A stretch of 12,537 bases of DNA from JAUXLW01 sp964195005 (GTDB lineage Bacteria; Actinomycetota; Acidimicrobiia; Spongiisociales; SHLN01): positions 1 to 12,537 of the forward strand of contig CAXMOO010000135.1 of assembly GCA_964195005.1 (NCBI GenBank), given 5' to 3'. Below are positions 1 through 6,761 of the stretch, in pieces (position 1 is the first letter of the stretch; each line of letters starts with the position of its first letter). Below the pieces are notes generated by a model, which saw nothing but the letters and a program-made list of their open reading frames with translations, was not told the origin of the DNA and searched no databases. Position numbers and translations under genes: made by a program.

Positions 1-1
1 T

Positions 2-979
2 TTCGAGGAAATTCGGGCCCTGCTCAACATGGCGTCAGTGGCCTTTGAGCGCCGCGAGTTGGAGCGAGCGGGCGACCTGGCGCAGCGGACCCGCGACACT
101 GCAGTTCGATATGAGAACCGGCTACTCGAGGCGTACGCAAGAGGGCAGTATGCGGAGGTTCTCTCGTGGAAAGGAGAATGGGCGGCGGCCGAGGACACAG
201 CAACCGAGGTGCTCGGGTCTCATCCCCACACGGATCAACTCACGGGGTGGGTGCTGGGGAGGTTGCAGGCACGCCGGGGTCGCCCCGAAGCGCAAGAAAC
301 GCTCGACCGCACCTGGTCGCTGGCGGAGCGCACCGGCGAGATGCAGAACCTGCTCCCTTCGGCCGCAGCGCAGGCGGAGTATATGTGGTTAACAGGTGAG
401 GGTGACCCTCACCGGATTGGGCAGCTTCGCAAGGTTCTCGACAGGGGGCTGCGGCTTCGGTCCCCTTGGCCGGGCGGGGACCTTGCGTTCTGGTTGTGGA
501 AACTCGGCGAGCTTTCGGCGGCACCGGAGGGGATTGCCGAACCGTATCGGCTGGTAATTGAGGGCGATCCCCGGGCCGCCGCCGAGATATGGTCGAGGAT
601 CGGATGCCCTTACGAAGGAGCGATCGCCCTGACGCATGGTGACCAGGCCGCACAGCTGGAAGCCCTCGATGTCCTCGACACGCTGGGAGCTACCGCAGTG
701 GCGGCCAAACTCAGAAAGGTTCTGAGAGACCAGGGAGTGTCGGTGCCCCGCGGGAAGGGGCAGAAGACCCGGGATCACGCCGCTGGTCTGACTGCTCGCC
801 AAGCTGAGGTGCTCCAACTCGTCGACGAGGGCCTCTCCAACATCGAGATCGCCGACCGCCTCTTCGTGTCACCGCGGACGGTCGAACACCATGTCTCGGC
901 GGTTCTTTCCAAACTGGATTCTTCGACGCGTGAAGAAGCCGCGTCCCGGGCCCGTTCCGACGGCCTGCTGACGCAGTAA
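2..979 (+). CDS. LuxR-family transcriptional regulator, C-terminal part (5' end outside window)
   Basis: This reading frame is open from the left edge (Phe-Glu-Glu-Ile-Arg precede the first ATG at 29), so the gene is truncated by the window. Counting from that ATG, residues about 1-235 are alpha-helical, Ala/Leu/Arg-rich and TPR-like. Residues 253-314 form a typical LuxR/GerE helix-turn-helix: LTARQAEVLQL, then GLSNIEIADRLFVSPRTVEHH, then the AVLSKL helix. The linker PRG-x-G-x-KTR just before the HTH is characteristic of large actinobacterial MalT/LAL-like regulators of about 900 residues, which carry an N-terminal AAA-type ATPase; here that part would lie to the left of the window. It should bind DNA as an ATP- or ligand-gated regulator, but the signal and targets are not visible. 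A hairpin follows the stop, and the next genes converge on it. The family is certain; the missing N-terminal ATPase is inference. Confidence 0.9.
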   Translation, partial: FEEIRALLNMASVAFERRELERAGDLAQRTRDTAVRYENRLLEAYARGQYAEVLSWKGEWAAAEDTATEVLGSHPHTDQLTGWVLGRLQARRGRPEAQETLDRTWSLAERTGEMQNLLPSAAAQAEYMWLTGEGDPHRIGQLRKVLDRGLRLRSPWPGGDLAFWLWKLGELSAAPEGIAEPYRLVIEGDPRAAAEIWSRIGCPYEGAIALTHGDQAAQLEALDVLDTLGATAVAAKLRKVLRDQGVSVPRGKGQKTRDHAAGLTARQAEVLQLVDEGLSNIEIADRLFVSPRTVEHHVSAVLSKLDSSTREEAASRARSDGLLTQ

Positions 980-982
980 CAC

Positions 983-998
983 GCCCCGCCGGTGGGGC
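983..998 (+). terminator. hairpin after the LuxR-type gene
   Basis: GCCCC (983-987) pairs with GGGGC (994-998) around a six-base loop, three bases after the TAA of the regulator gene. The following bases are only mildly T-rich, so this is a plausible but weak intrinsic terminator. Confidence 0.45.
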
Positions 999-1062
999 TA
1001 GGTCTTGTCCTGCCTGGGGGATCAAATCGAGAAGAGTCGACCCGCTGTGGGTGGCCGCCCCC

Positions 1063-1090
1063 GATGTCCCCTTCTTGGTGACGGGGCATC
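1063..1090 (-). terminator. candidate minus-strand terminator hairpin
   Basis: GATGTCCCC (1063-1071) and GGGGCATC (1083-1090) form an 8-bp stem with a one-base bulge. On the minus strand it lies about 13 bases past the stop at 1104-1106 of the possible redoxin remnant, where a terminator would be expected. No U-run follows. Confidence 0.3.
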
Positions 1091-1103
1091 GCGCGTCAGT
1101 TGG

Positions 1104-1290
1104 TCAGCGTCCCGCGGCGCTTAGCTTCTCGGCTTCCTGCAGGATCGTTGCCAACGGGGGGTGGGCTCCCAGTTCGGTGCCACGATAACTCCACACCACC
1201 TCGCCGTCTTGGTGAGAGCGGTGCCCGGGAGGTTGGAGTAGTGGCCGACGACCCGGCCCTGGCGTCGATGGTAGCTGCCAGGGGGCGCCG
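1104..1290 (-). pseudogene. possible C-terminal remnant of a redoxin/peroxiredoxin-like gene with one frameshift
   Basis: On the minus strand, positions 1208 down to 1104 read DGEVVWSYRGTELGAHPP, then LATILQEAEKLSAAGR and a TGA. Just upstream, in a different frame (about 1290 down to 1208), the text reads GRVVGHYSNLPGTALTK. One missing base at about 1208 would join them as ALTK-DGEVVW. The pattern LPG...DGxVVWxYRG....HPP...IL is what one sees at the C-terminus of AhpC/TSA-type (PRX-like) proteins. Third codon positions are GC-rich, as in coding DNA. The N-terminal thioredoxin fold and its cysteines are absent; the segment runs back towards the permease stop with no start codon. The frameshift and coding look are seen; the redoxin identity is a motif-level guess. 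It could simply be non-coding. Confidence 0.3.
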
Positions 1291-1296
1291 GAGACG

Positions 1297-3462
1297 CTAG
1301 TAGATGAGCCGTTCCAGGGTGGCTTCCAGCCAGGTTGGCCGGGGGAAATCGCGAGTGTGCACCATCATCACCGGAGCCTCGAGACTGTCGGCGATGCGGT
1401 CGGCCAGGTCACCAAAGAGCCGCACCCGGTGGGTGGCGGCACCGATGACTACCAGGTCAGAGTCGGCTGCCAGTGTGTCGATTTCCGGAATGAGGTCGGC
1501 GGCACGGGCCACCACGCTCTCGGTTTCGACGTCGACTAACTCCTGCAGCTGATGGTGATAGCTATCCACCGATTCGACCTGAGCATCGGTGGCGTCCTCG
1601 GGCAAAACATGGATGAATCGCAGGCGAGAGCCTTCGGCCCTGGCGATGCGAGTCGCGAGACTGATCTTGAAGACATCGTAGGGACCACCCGAGCCCATGA
1701 TGGCAATAGTGCCGACCCGGCCCAGCGAACGGTTACGGAGGAAGATTGAGTCCGCCTCCAGGTGATCTCGCATGTCTTTCATCTCGTTGATGAATCGTCG
1801 GGTGGCTCGGGTCTCCCGGGGAAACTCGGACAGGACGAGGTCGACGTCGTTTTCTCGTGCGTAAGACAGGAGGGCGCTGGCAGGGTCAGGGCTGGCGATA
1901 TCGCCAAACTCGATAGCTACGTCGGTAGCGCCGGCTGTGCGCTCACCGGGCCCCCTGGTCCACGAGGGCACAGCCGTCGCAACGGCGGGCTCGAACTCGA
2001 CCACCTCTATCCGCCCTTCCGGTGCGACCAGGTGGGAAGCAATCCGTACCAGGTCGCGCATCCGGGCGCGGCGGGTGTTCCTGAGGACAGGAATGAGGAT
2101 GTGCGATTTGCCACCGGAAGCGATCGCATCGGTCGTGAGAGACACCAGCCGCCCGGTCGACCGGACCCGGAGAGCGTCCAGCACCGCACTTTCTCTTGTG
2201 GCACGTGACCGGCCAAATCCCCGATACCAGAAGACACCAACAACGACGATGGCGACTGCGCCGAGGATGGGAATGGCACCCATTTGGCTCAAGAGGACGC
2301 CGGCGGCCACGATCCCGAAGATCTGGATCCAGGGGTAAAAGGGTGCCTTGAAGGACGGTCGGTACCACTCGAGCTTGCTCTCACGGAAGGCGATAACGGC
2401 CAGATTGATGAACGACATGATGAGCAGTTGGAAGGCGCTGGCCAGCTTGGCAAGCTCAATCAGCGGCACAAAGGCCACCAACGCCAGCAATATGCCACCG
2501 GTGACGAGGATGGAGTACACCGGCGTGCCCCGGGAGCCGACGCGCATGAAGAATCCGGGCGCAAGCGAATTGCGGCTCATCGCAAATGGATATCGGGAGG
2601 AGGAAAGCAGCCCGGCATTCGCCATTCCGGTGAGGGCCAGCACGGCAACAACCGCGATGATGTCCACCCCCACCGAACCCATGAATTGCTCGGCCGCGGT
2701 CGCAACGGGCGTGTCACTTCCCGAGAGAGAGTCGAGGGGCGTTACCCCAACCATTACGTAGACGATTGCCGGGTAGAGGATCAACATGATCGAGATCGAC
2801 AGCAGGATTCCGTATGGGATATTGCGTTTGGGGTTCTTCACTTCCTCCGCCACGCTGGCGATGTTCGTCACTCCCGCGTAGGAGACGAAAACGACTGCGG
2901 CGGCGGTGATTAGGCCGTCAAATCCGTGCGTGAGAAAGGGATCGAGCCGATCGGTGTCCACCTCTGGAACACCGATCACGATGAAGAGCACGATGGCAAC
3001 CAGCACAGCGGTGACCACGAAAGCCTGTGCCCCGCCCGTTTTCTTGGCTCCCAACACGTTGAGGATGATCAATAGCGTGGCGAGACCGAGGGCGATTCCC
3101 TTGCCGGGAATGTCGGCCAGGAAGACCAGGTAGGCGCCTAAGCCTGCCAGGGCAAATGCCGCTTTGAACACGAGGGAAAACCAAACACCGAAGCCGGCCA
3201 CGGTTCCCATCAGTGGGCCCATGGCCCGGTCGATATACAGGTAGGCCCCACCGGCTTCGGGCATGGCGGTTGCCATCTCGGACTGGCTCAGCGCCGCGGG
3301 GAGAACGATGAGTCCGGCGAGCAAGAAGGCCACCATGATGCTGGGACCGGTGATCTTGGCACCCAGACCGGGCAGCACGAAGATCCCGCTGCCGATCATC
3401 GCTCCGATGCTGATCGTAAAGACCGCATACAGGCCGAGGTCGCGTTCTAGTCTCTTGGCCAT
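1297..3462 (-). CDS. APC-family amino acid permease with C-terminal tandem USP-like domains
   Basis: A 721-residue inner-membrane transporter. Residues 1-415 are an APC-superfamily core of about 12 helices, with the helix-1 signature SIGAMIGSGIF (18-28) and the conserved loop EEVKNPKRNIP (206-216). A cytosolic tail follows with two universal-stress-protein-like alpha/beta domains, about 452-577 and 582-703. The second ends VVIGAATHRVRLFGDLADRI...APVMMVH, USP-like in layout, but it lacks the standard G-x2-G-x9-G-S/T nucleotide motif, so ATP binding is doubtful. Substrate is not predictable; amino acid uptake or exchange, tuned by the USP tail, is the family expectation. I chose the ATG at 3462 because AGGAGG stands just upstream, the APC fold begins directly after MAKRLERDLG, and longer versions would run into glgB. 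It lies 61 bp downstream of glgB on the same strand, probably in one transcript. Confidence 0.9.
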   Translation of the reverse strand: MAKRLERDLGLYAVFTISIGAMIGSGIFVLPGLGAKITGPSIMVAFLLAGLIVLPAALSQSEMATAMPEAGGAYLYIDRAMGPLMGTVAGFGVWFSLVFKAAFALAGLGAYLVFLADIPGKGIALGLATLLIILNVLGAKKTGGAQAFVVTAVLVAIVLFIVIGVPEVDTDRLDPFLTHGFDGLITAAAVVFVSYAGVTNIASVAEEVKNPKRNIPYGILLSISIMLILYPAIVYVMVGVTPLDSLSGSDTPVATAAEQFMGSVGVDIIAVVAVLALTGMANAGLLSSSRYPFAMSRNSLAPGFFMRVGSRGTPVYSILVTGGILLALVAFVPLIELAKLASAFQLLIMSFINLAVIAFRESKLEWYRPSFKAPFYPWIQIFGIVAAGVLLSQMGAIPILGAVAIVVVGVFWYRGFGRSRATRESAVLDALRVRSTGRLVSLTTDAIASGGKSHILIPVLRNTRRARMRDLVRIASHLVAPEGRIEVVEFEPAVATAVPSWTRGPGERTAGATDVAIEFGDIASPDPASALLSYARENDVDLVLSEFPRETRATRRFINEMKDMRDHLEADSIFLRNRSLGRVGTIAIMGSGGPYDVFKISLATRIARAEGSRLRFIHVLPEDATDAQVESVDSYHHQLQELVDVETESVVARAADLIPEIDTLAADSDLVVIGAATHRVRLFGDLADRIADSLEAPVMMVHTRDFPRPTWLEATLERLIY

Positions 3463-3465
3463 TGG

Positions 3466-3471
3466 CCTCCT
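3466..3471 (-). promoter_or_regulatory. Shine-Dalgarno site of the APC-USP permease
   Basis: The minus strand reads AGGAGG, CCA, ATG. The perfect SD core sits three bases before the ATG at 3462. The spacing is short, but the site decides this start over the upstream in-frame starts that would overlap glgB. Confidence 0.65.
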
Positions 3472-3523
3472 GTCCGGCGAAAAGTGGAGTTTATGAGTTA
3501 CCGGCCATTTCTGCGATTGGCAG

Positions 3524-5401
3524 TCAATCCGGCGTCGGGATGAGGTAGAGACAGCCAAGGGGAGGCAACTCCAGGTCCAGGCTGTAGGGCTGGCCGTGCA
3601 TCGGCACAGCTTCCGCTTTTACAAACCCGGTGGGGCCGGCACCGGTTCCCCAAAATCCCGGGTTGTCGCTGTTGAGCAGGACTTCCCAGGTTCCGCCGGT
3701 CGGCACGCCGATTCTGTACTGATCCCGGGCGACCGGAGTGAAGTTGGCGGCGAACAGAACCATCCCGCCCCCGGCATCCTTGCGCAAGAAGCTAAGGACG
3801 CTGGCGGCGGCGTCGGAGGCATCCACCCATTCGAACCCGTCCGCCTCGTGGTCACGAGAGTGGAGGGCGGGGAGGCTGCGGTGCAGCTCGTTGAGAGCCT
3901 TGACCCACTGTTGGACCCCGGCGTGGTTGGGATGGTCGAGGACCCACCAGTCCAGATCATGGTCGAAGTTCCACTCCGCGCGTTGCCCGAACTCGCTGCC
4001 CATGAACATGAGCTTCTTGCCGGGCAGGGCGTACATGTATCCGTACAGCAACCGCAGGTTGGCAAATTGTTGCCACTCATCCCCCGGCATCTTGTTGACA
4101 AGCGACGATTTGCCGTGCACCACCTCGTCGTGGGAAAGGCTGAGAACGAAGTTCTCGTCCCAGGCATAGATCATTCGGAAGGTGAGGCTGTCCTGATGGT
4201 ATTGGCGGTGCACCGGATCCTCCTGGAAGTACCTGAGGGTGTCGTGCATCCAGCCCAGGTCCCACTTGAATCCAAAACCGAGGCCCCCATCTTGCACCGG
4301 TCGAGACACCCCCGGCCAGGCCGTGGATTCTTCGGCGATCATCACAATCCCCTCGTTGGCGCTGTAGCAGGCGGAGTTGAGCTGCCTGATGAACTCGATC
4401 GCTTCCAGGTTCTCATTTCCGCCGAGCTCGTTAGGGATCCACTGTCCTTCGAGTCGGGAGTAATCGAGATAGAGCATCGAGGCCACGCCATCCACCCTGA
4501 GACCGTCTGCGTGGTAGCGCTGGAGCCAGTGGTTGGCCGACGAGGTCAGGAAGCTGCGAACCTCGTTGCGGCCGTAGTTGAAGATGTTGGAGTCCCAATC
4601 CGGATGCCAACCTTTTCGGGGATCGGCATGTTCATAGAGGTGGGACCCGTCGAACAGGCCGAGACCGTGCTCATCATTGGCGAAGTGGGAGGGCACCCAG
4701 TCGAGGAGCACAGCCACGCCTGCCTGGTGCAGGTAGTCGATTAAGTACATGAAATCCTGGGGGGTTCCGAAGCGGCTGGTGGGAGCGAAGTACCCCGTGA
4801 CCTGGTAACCCCACGATGGGTAGTAGGGGTACTCGGACACGGGGAGGAATTCGACGTGGGTATATCCGAGGTCGGTGACGTATCGGGCCAGCAGCGGAGC
4901 CAGTTCCCGGTACGAATACGACTCGGTTTCCGACTTCTTAGCCCAGGAGCCGATGTGCAACTCGTAGATGGCCATGGGCGCATCGTCGCGGTTGTGCGAT
5001 CCCCGGTCCCTCATCCATTCTGCATCGCCCCATTCATAGGCCAGGTCCCAGACCACCGAGGCAGTCTTGGGGGCAACCTCGGCCGTGAACGCAAACGGAT
5101 CGGCCTTCTCCATCGCTCCCCCGCTGCGCGACGACACCAGATACTTGTAGGTGTTGCCGGGCCGGGCCTCCGGTATGAAGCCTTTCCAGATCCCGGCGTC
5201 GCTCGGAAGCAATGGATGGGCCGCGGCGTCCCATTGGTTGAAGTCCCCGACGACCGAGACCGTGACTGCATTTGGCGCCCAGACAGCAAAATGGGTGCCA
5301 CCGTCGCGAACCTGGGCTCCCATGTGTTCAAAGAGATGGGCATGGGTACCTTCGTTGAAGAGGTAGATGTCCTGATCAGTCAGCAGTGCGATGTCAGCCA
5401 C
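3524..5401 (-). CDS. glgB: 1,4-alpha-glucan branching enzyme (GH13)
   Basis: A 625-residue cytosolic enzyme that makes the alpha-1,6 branches of glycogen by cutting and transferring alpha-1,4 chains. A CBM48 domain occupies about 34-110 (THFAVWAPNAVTVSVVGDFN). The GH13 barrel spans about 145-510. The nucleophile is Asp304 in GLRVDGV, the acid/base Glu357 in MIAEEST, and the third acid Asp425 in SLSHDEVVHGK. Also present are EFLPVSEYP and GYQVTGYFAPTSRFGTP. A beta-sandwich C-domain runs from about 520 to 625. It is shorter than the 700-plus residue actinobacterial forms because the extra N-terminal N1 domain is absent. The start is a GTG at 5401; an in-frame TGA lies seven codons upstream, and no clear SD is visible, so a slightly internal start is possible. 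It is divergent from pheA and upstream of the APC-USP permease; no other glycogen gene is in the window. Confidence 0.96.
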   Translation of the reverse strand: MADIALLTDQDIYLFNEGTHAHLFEHMGAQVRDGGTHFAVWAPNAVTVSVVGDFNQWDAAAHPLLPSDAGIWKGFIPEARPGNTYKYLVSSRSGGAMEKADPFAFTAEVAPKTASVVWDLAYEWGDAEWMRDRGSHNRDDAPMAIYELHIGSWAKKSETESYSYRELAPLLARYVTDLGYTHVEFLPVSEYPYYPSWGYQVTGYFAPTSRFGTPQDFMYLIDYLHQAGVAVLLDWVPSHFANDEHGLGLFDGSHLYEHADPRKGWHPDWDSNIFNYGRNEVRSFLTSSANHWLQRYHADGLRVDGVASMLYLDYSRLEGQWIPNELGGNENLEAIEFIRQLNSACYSANEGIVMIAEESTAWPGVSRPVQDGGLGFGFKWDLGWMHDTLRYFQEDPVHRQYHQDSLTFRMIYAWDENFVLSLSHDEVVHGKSSLVNKMPGDEWQQFANLRLLYGYMYALPGKKLMFMGSEFGQRAEWNFDHDLDWWVLDHPNHAGVQQWVKALNELHRSLPALHSRDHEADGFEWVDASDAAASVLSFLRKDAGGGMVLFAANFTPVARDQYRIGVPTGGTWEVLLNSDNPGFWGTGAGPTGFVKAEAVPMHGQPYSLDLELPPLGCLYLIPTPD

Positions 5402-5407
5402 AGCGCC

Positions 5408-5421
5408 GAAGCTAGCGCTTC
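5408..5421. promoter_or_regulatory. inverted repeat in the glgB/pheA divergent spacer
   Basis: GAAGC and GCTTC flank TAGC in the 84-bp spacer between the glgB GTG (5401) and the pheA ATG (5486). It lies just before the glgB start, so it could be an operator or a leader hairpin. The 5-bp arms are short and may be chance. Confidence 0.2.
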
Positions 5422-5485
5422 AAGTGCCTTGTTCGACGGGCAGTTGGGCCTGTGGAGTGCCACCCGGGCGGTTAACGTGCCTGCG

Positions 5486-6298
5486 ATGAAAGCCGGCTAC
5501 CAGGGCGAGCCTGAGTCATACAGCTATCGGGTGGCAGGGGAACTGTTGCCAGATGCCGAACGTGTCGGGTTTGCCAGCTTCGCCGCCGCGTTTCATGCGC
5601 TGGCGGACAAAGACGTCGATCGGCTCGTGCTGCCCATCGAGAACTCAACAACAGGCAGCGTTCTCCCGGTCCTCGATCGCCTGGTGGCGGCGCCGGCTTC
5701 GATCATTGCCGAGAGCGTGCTCGAGGTTCGTCACGCTCTGCTCGGGGTAGCCGGCAGCGATGTAGGGGATGTCAAAACCGTGCGCAGCCACCCCGAAGCC
5801 CTGGGCCAGGCCGAGGAGCTTCTACTGGAGAGGGGGTGGGAGGCCGTCGCCACTCACGACACCGCAGGAGCCGTCCGCGAGGTCGCCGAGATGGGCGATG
5901 CCACCCAGGCCGCCTTGGCACCGCCGGAGTCGGGAGAGGCACACGGCCTCGAGGTGTTGCTATCGGATGTCATTGACCGCCATCACAACACCACGCGTTT
6001 CGTCGTCTTGGCTCCCGGAGACCCGCAGGTTGATGCGGACGACGACAAGACCTCAATCGCCTTCGAAACCAGCCACACCGCGGGGGCGCTGGCATTGGTT
6101 CTCACCGAGCTGGGCTTGCGGGGAGCCAACCTCACGCGGATCGAGTCGCGACCCTCGATCGAGCAATGGCGCTATCGGTTCTTTGTGGATTTCGTCCACC
6201 CTCCCGGGGCGGCCGGTCTGGGGCAGGTGCTCGAGCCGCCTCCGGCAACCATTGCCAACCTCTACGTGCTTGGCAGCTACCGCTCGGCGATGGCGTAA
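5486..6298 (+). CDS. pheA: prephenate dehydratase, monofunctional
   Basis: A 270-residue cytosolic enzyme converting prephenate to phenylpyruvate, CO2 and water in phenylalanine synthesis. The catalytic domain (about 1-175) begins GYQGEPESYS, has the substrate-site motif PIENSTTGSV (50-59) and ends in the catalytic NTTRF (168-172). An ACT domain (about 188-266) carries GAL (200-202) and ESRP (220-223), the motifs of allosteric phenylalanine binding, so feedback inhibition is expected. No chorismate mutase domain is fused. The same frame stays open far upstream, antisense to glgB, but the homologous region starts at the ATG at 5486; a GTG at 5477 is the only close alternative. No strong SD is visible. 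It is divergent from glgB and convergent with the DUF1876 gene, so it is probably transcribed alone. Confidence 0.95.
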   Translation: MKAGYQGEPESYSYRVAGELLPDAERVGFASFAAAFHALADKDVDRLVLPIENSTTGSVLPVLDRLVAAPASIIAESVLEVRHALLGVAGSDVGDVKTVRSHPEALGQAEELLLERGWEAVATHDTAGAVREVAEMGDATQAALAPPESGEAHGLEVLLSDVIDRHHNTTRFVVLAPGDPQVDADDDKTSIAFETSHTAGALALVLTELGLRGANLTRIESRPSIEQWRYRFFVDFVHPPGAAGLGQVLEPPPATIANLYVLGSYRSAMA

Positions 6299-6333
6299 CT
6301 AAACAAACCGCCCCGCGACTGAAGCGAGAAGCC

Positions 6334-6348
6334 CTAGTTGTGAACTAG
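6334..6348. repeat. perfect palindrome over the DUF1876 stop codon
   Basis: CTAGTT (6334-6339), GTG, AACTAG (6343-6348). The six-base arms are perfect and include the TAG stop of the small gene. CTAG is a generally scarce tetranucleotide in bacteria, so two copies here are notable. It could be a weak terminator stem or a protein site. Confidence 0.35.
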
Positions 6349-6579
6349 AAACTCCTCGATCTTGTCTTGCGCTGCCGCCATGACCTGACCCGTAATCTCC
6401 TGCAGCGCTCGGGCAATCGCTAGCTCTTCGCCGACAACCGGCATTGGAGCGTCCTCCGGGTTGCGGCGGGCCTTGCCCATGGCCTCGAAATGGTCGCCCC
6501 GCAAATTCAGCACTGCGTGGGCAAGGGTCTCAGTGTCGTCTTCGCTCAGATGAAGAGAAAGGCTTATTTCCTTTTCCAT
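6334..6579 (-). CDS. DUF1876 (Rv1738/Rv2632c-like) small protein
   Basis: An 81-residue acidic protein. It starts MEKEISLSLHLSEDDTET and contains AMGKARRNPEDAPMP followed by GEELAIARALQEI, which match the DUF1876 pattern G-x-A-R-x-N-P-x-D-x-P-x-P-x-x-G-D/E-E-L-A-x-A-R-A-L. The fold is a small alpha/beta, dsRBD-like one. The mycobacterial relative Rv1738 belongs to the hypoxia/dormancy regulon, and its structure was reported to resemble ribosome hibernation factors; a stress or dormancy role here is extrapolation. I chose the ATG at 6579 because a strong SD sits seven bases upstream; the longer start at 6615 would translate that purine-rich SD stretch. It is divergent from the methyltransferase gene and convergent with pheA, 35 bp away. 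A perfect small palindrome covers its stop codon. Confidence 0.85.
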   Translation of the reverse strand: MEKEISLSLHLSEDDTETLAHAVLNLRGDHFEAMGKARRNPEDAPMPVVGEELAIARALQEITGQVMAAAQDKIEEFLVHN

Positions 6580-6586
6580 AACTTCG

Positions 6587-6591
6587 CTCCT
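6587..6591 (-). promoter_or_regulatory. Shine-Dalgarno site of the DUF1876 gene
   Basis: The minus strand reads AGGAG, seven bases, then the ATG at 6579. The core ends a purine-rich run made of repeated GGAGA units (6587 to about 6602). It sets the start and argues against the longer reading frame. Confidence 0.7.
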
Positions 6592-6622
6592 CTCCTCTCC
6601 TCTCCCACTCTGCAAACTACTC

Positions 6623-6644
6623 GCCCCCGGTGCCAGGGGCTTTT
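6623..6644 (+). terminator. terminator-like hairpin with T-run, no obvious plus-strand gene upstream
   Basis: GCCCC (6623-6627) pairs with GGGGC (6636-6640) around an eight-base loop and is followed directly by TTTT. It looks like an intrinsic terminator on the plus strand. The nearest plus-strand gene, pheA, ends 325 bp earlier with a minus-strand gene between. It may instead be a leader structure, end an unseen transcript, or be chance. Confidence 0.3.
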
Positions 6645-6710
6645 GGCCGTGGTTGGATGCATGAAGGCCGCTGGGGACTGCCTAGTGGCCCATCTTCCCG
6701 TAAACCCTGC

Positions 6711-6748
6711 AAGTCGCGAAAATCATCTCTAAAGTCGTAGTCCGACTT
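6711..6748 (+). promoter_or_regulatory. candidate operator: AAGTCG direct repeat plus inverted copy before the methyltransferase
   Basis: AAGTCG occurs at 6711-6716 and again at 6732-6737, exactly 21 bp apart (two helical turns). The second copy forms a perfect inverted repeat with CGACTT at 6743-6748, with a five-base spacer. The hairpin ends 13 bases before the methyltransferase ATG at 6762. It could be a repressor site or a translation-blocking hairpin. No clear SD is seen for the gene. The pattern is seen; the function is inference. Confidence 0.35.
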
Positions 6749-6761
6749 CCCCGGGATTCAT

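Noticed and set aside
1100..1300. 66-codon plus-strand open frame between the LuxR gene and the permease
   Set aside because: Arg/Gly-rich, no SD, no motif; the minus strand of the same stretch looks more like coding sequence.
3463..3558. Longer start for the APC-USP permease at 3558
   Set aside because: It would overlap the glgB 3' end and place the SD inside the coding region; the AGGAGG and the APC core both point to 3462.
3596..4744. 382-codon plus-strand open frame opposite glgB
   Set aside because: It is fully antisense to an unmistakable glgB, has no recognisable motif and follows the complementary codon pattern.
4856..5485. In-frame upstream extension of pheA (about 210 codons) antisense to glgB
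   Set aside because: The extension has no prephenate dehydratase homology and mirrors glgB codons; the enzyme's conserved start is at 5486. Long antisense frames are common in GC-rich DNA.
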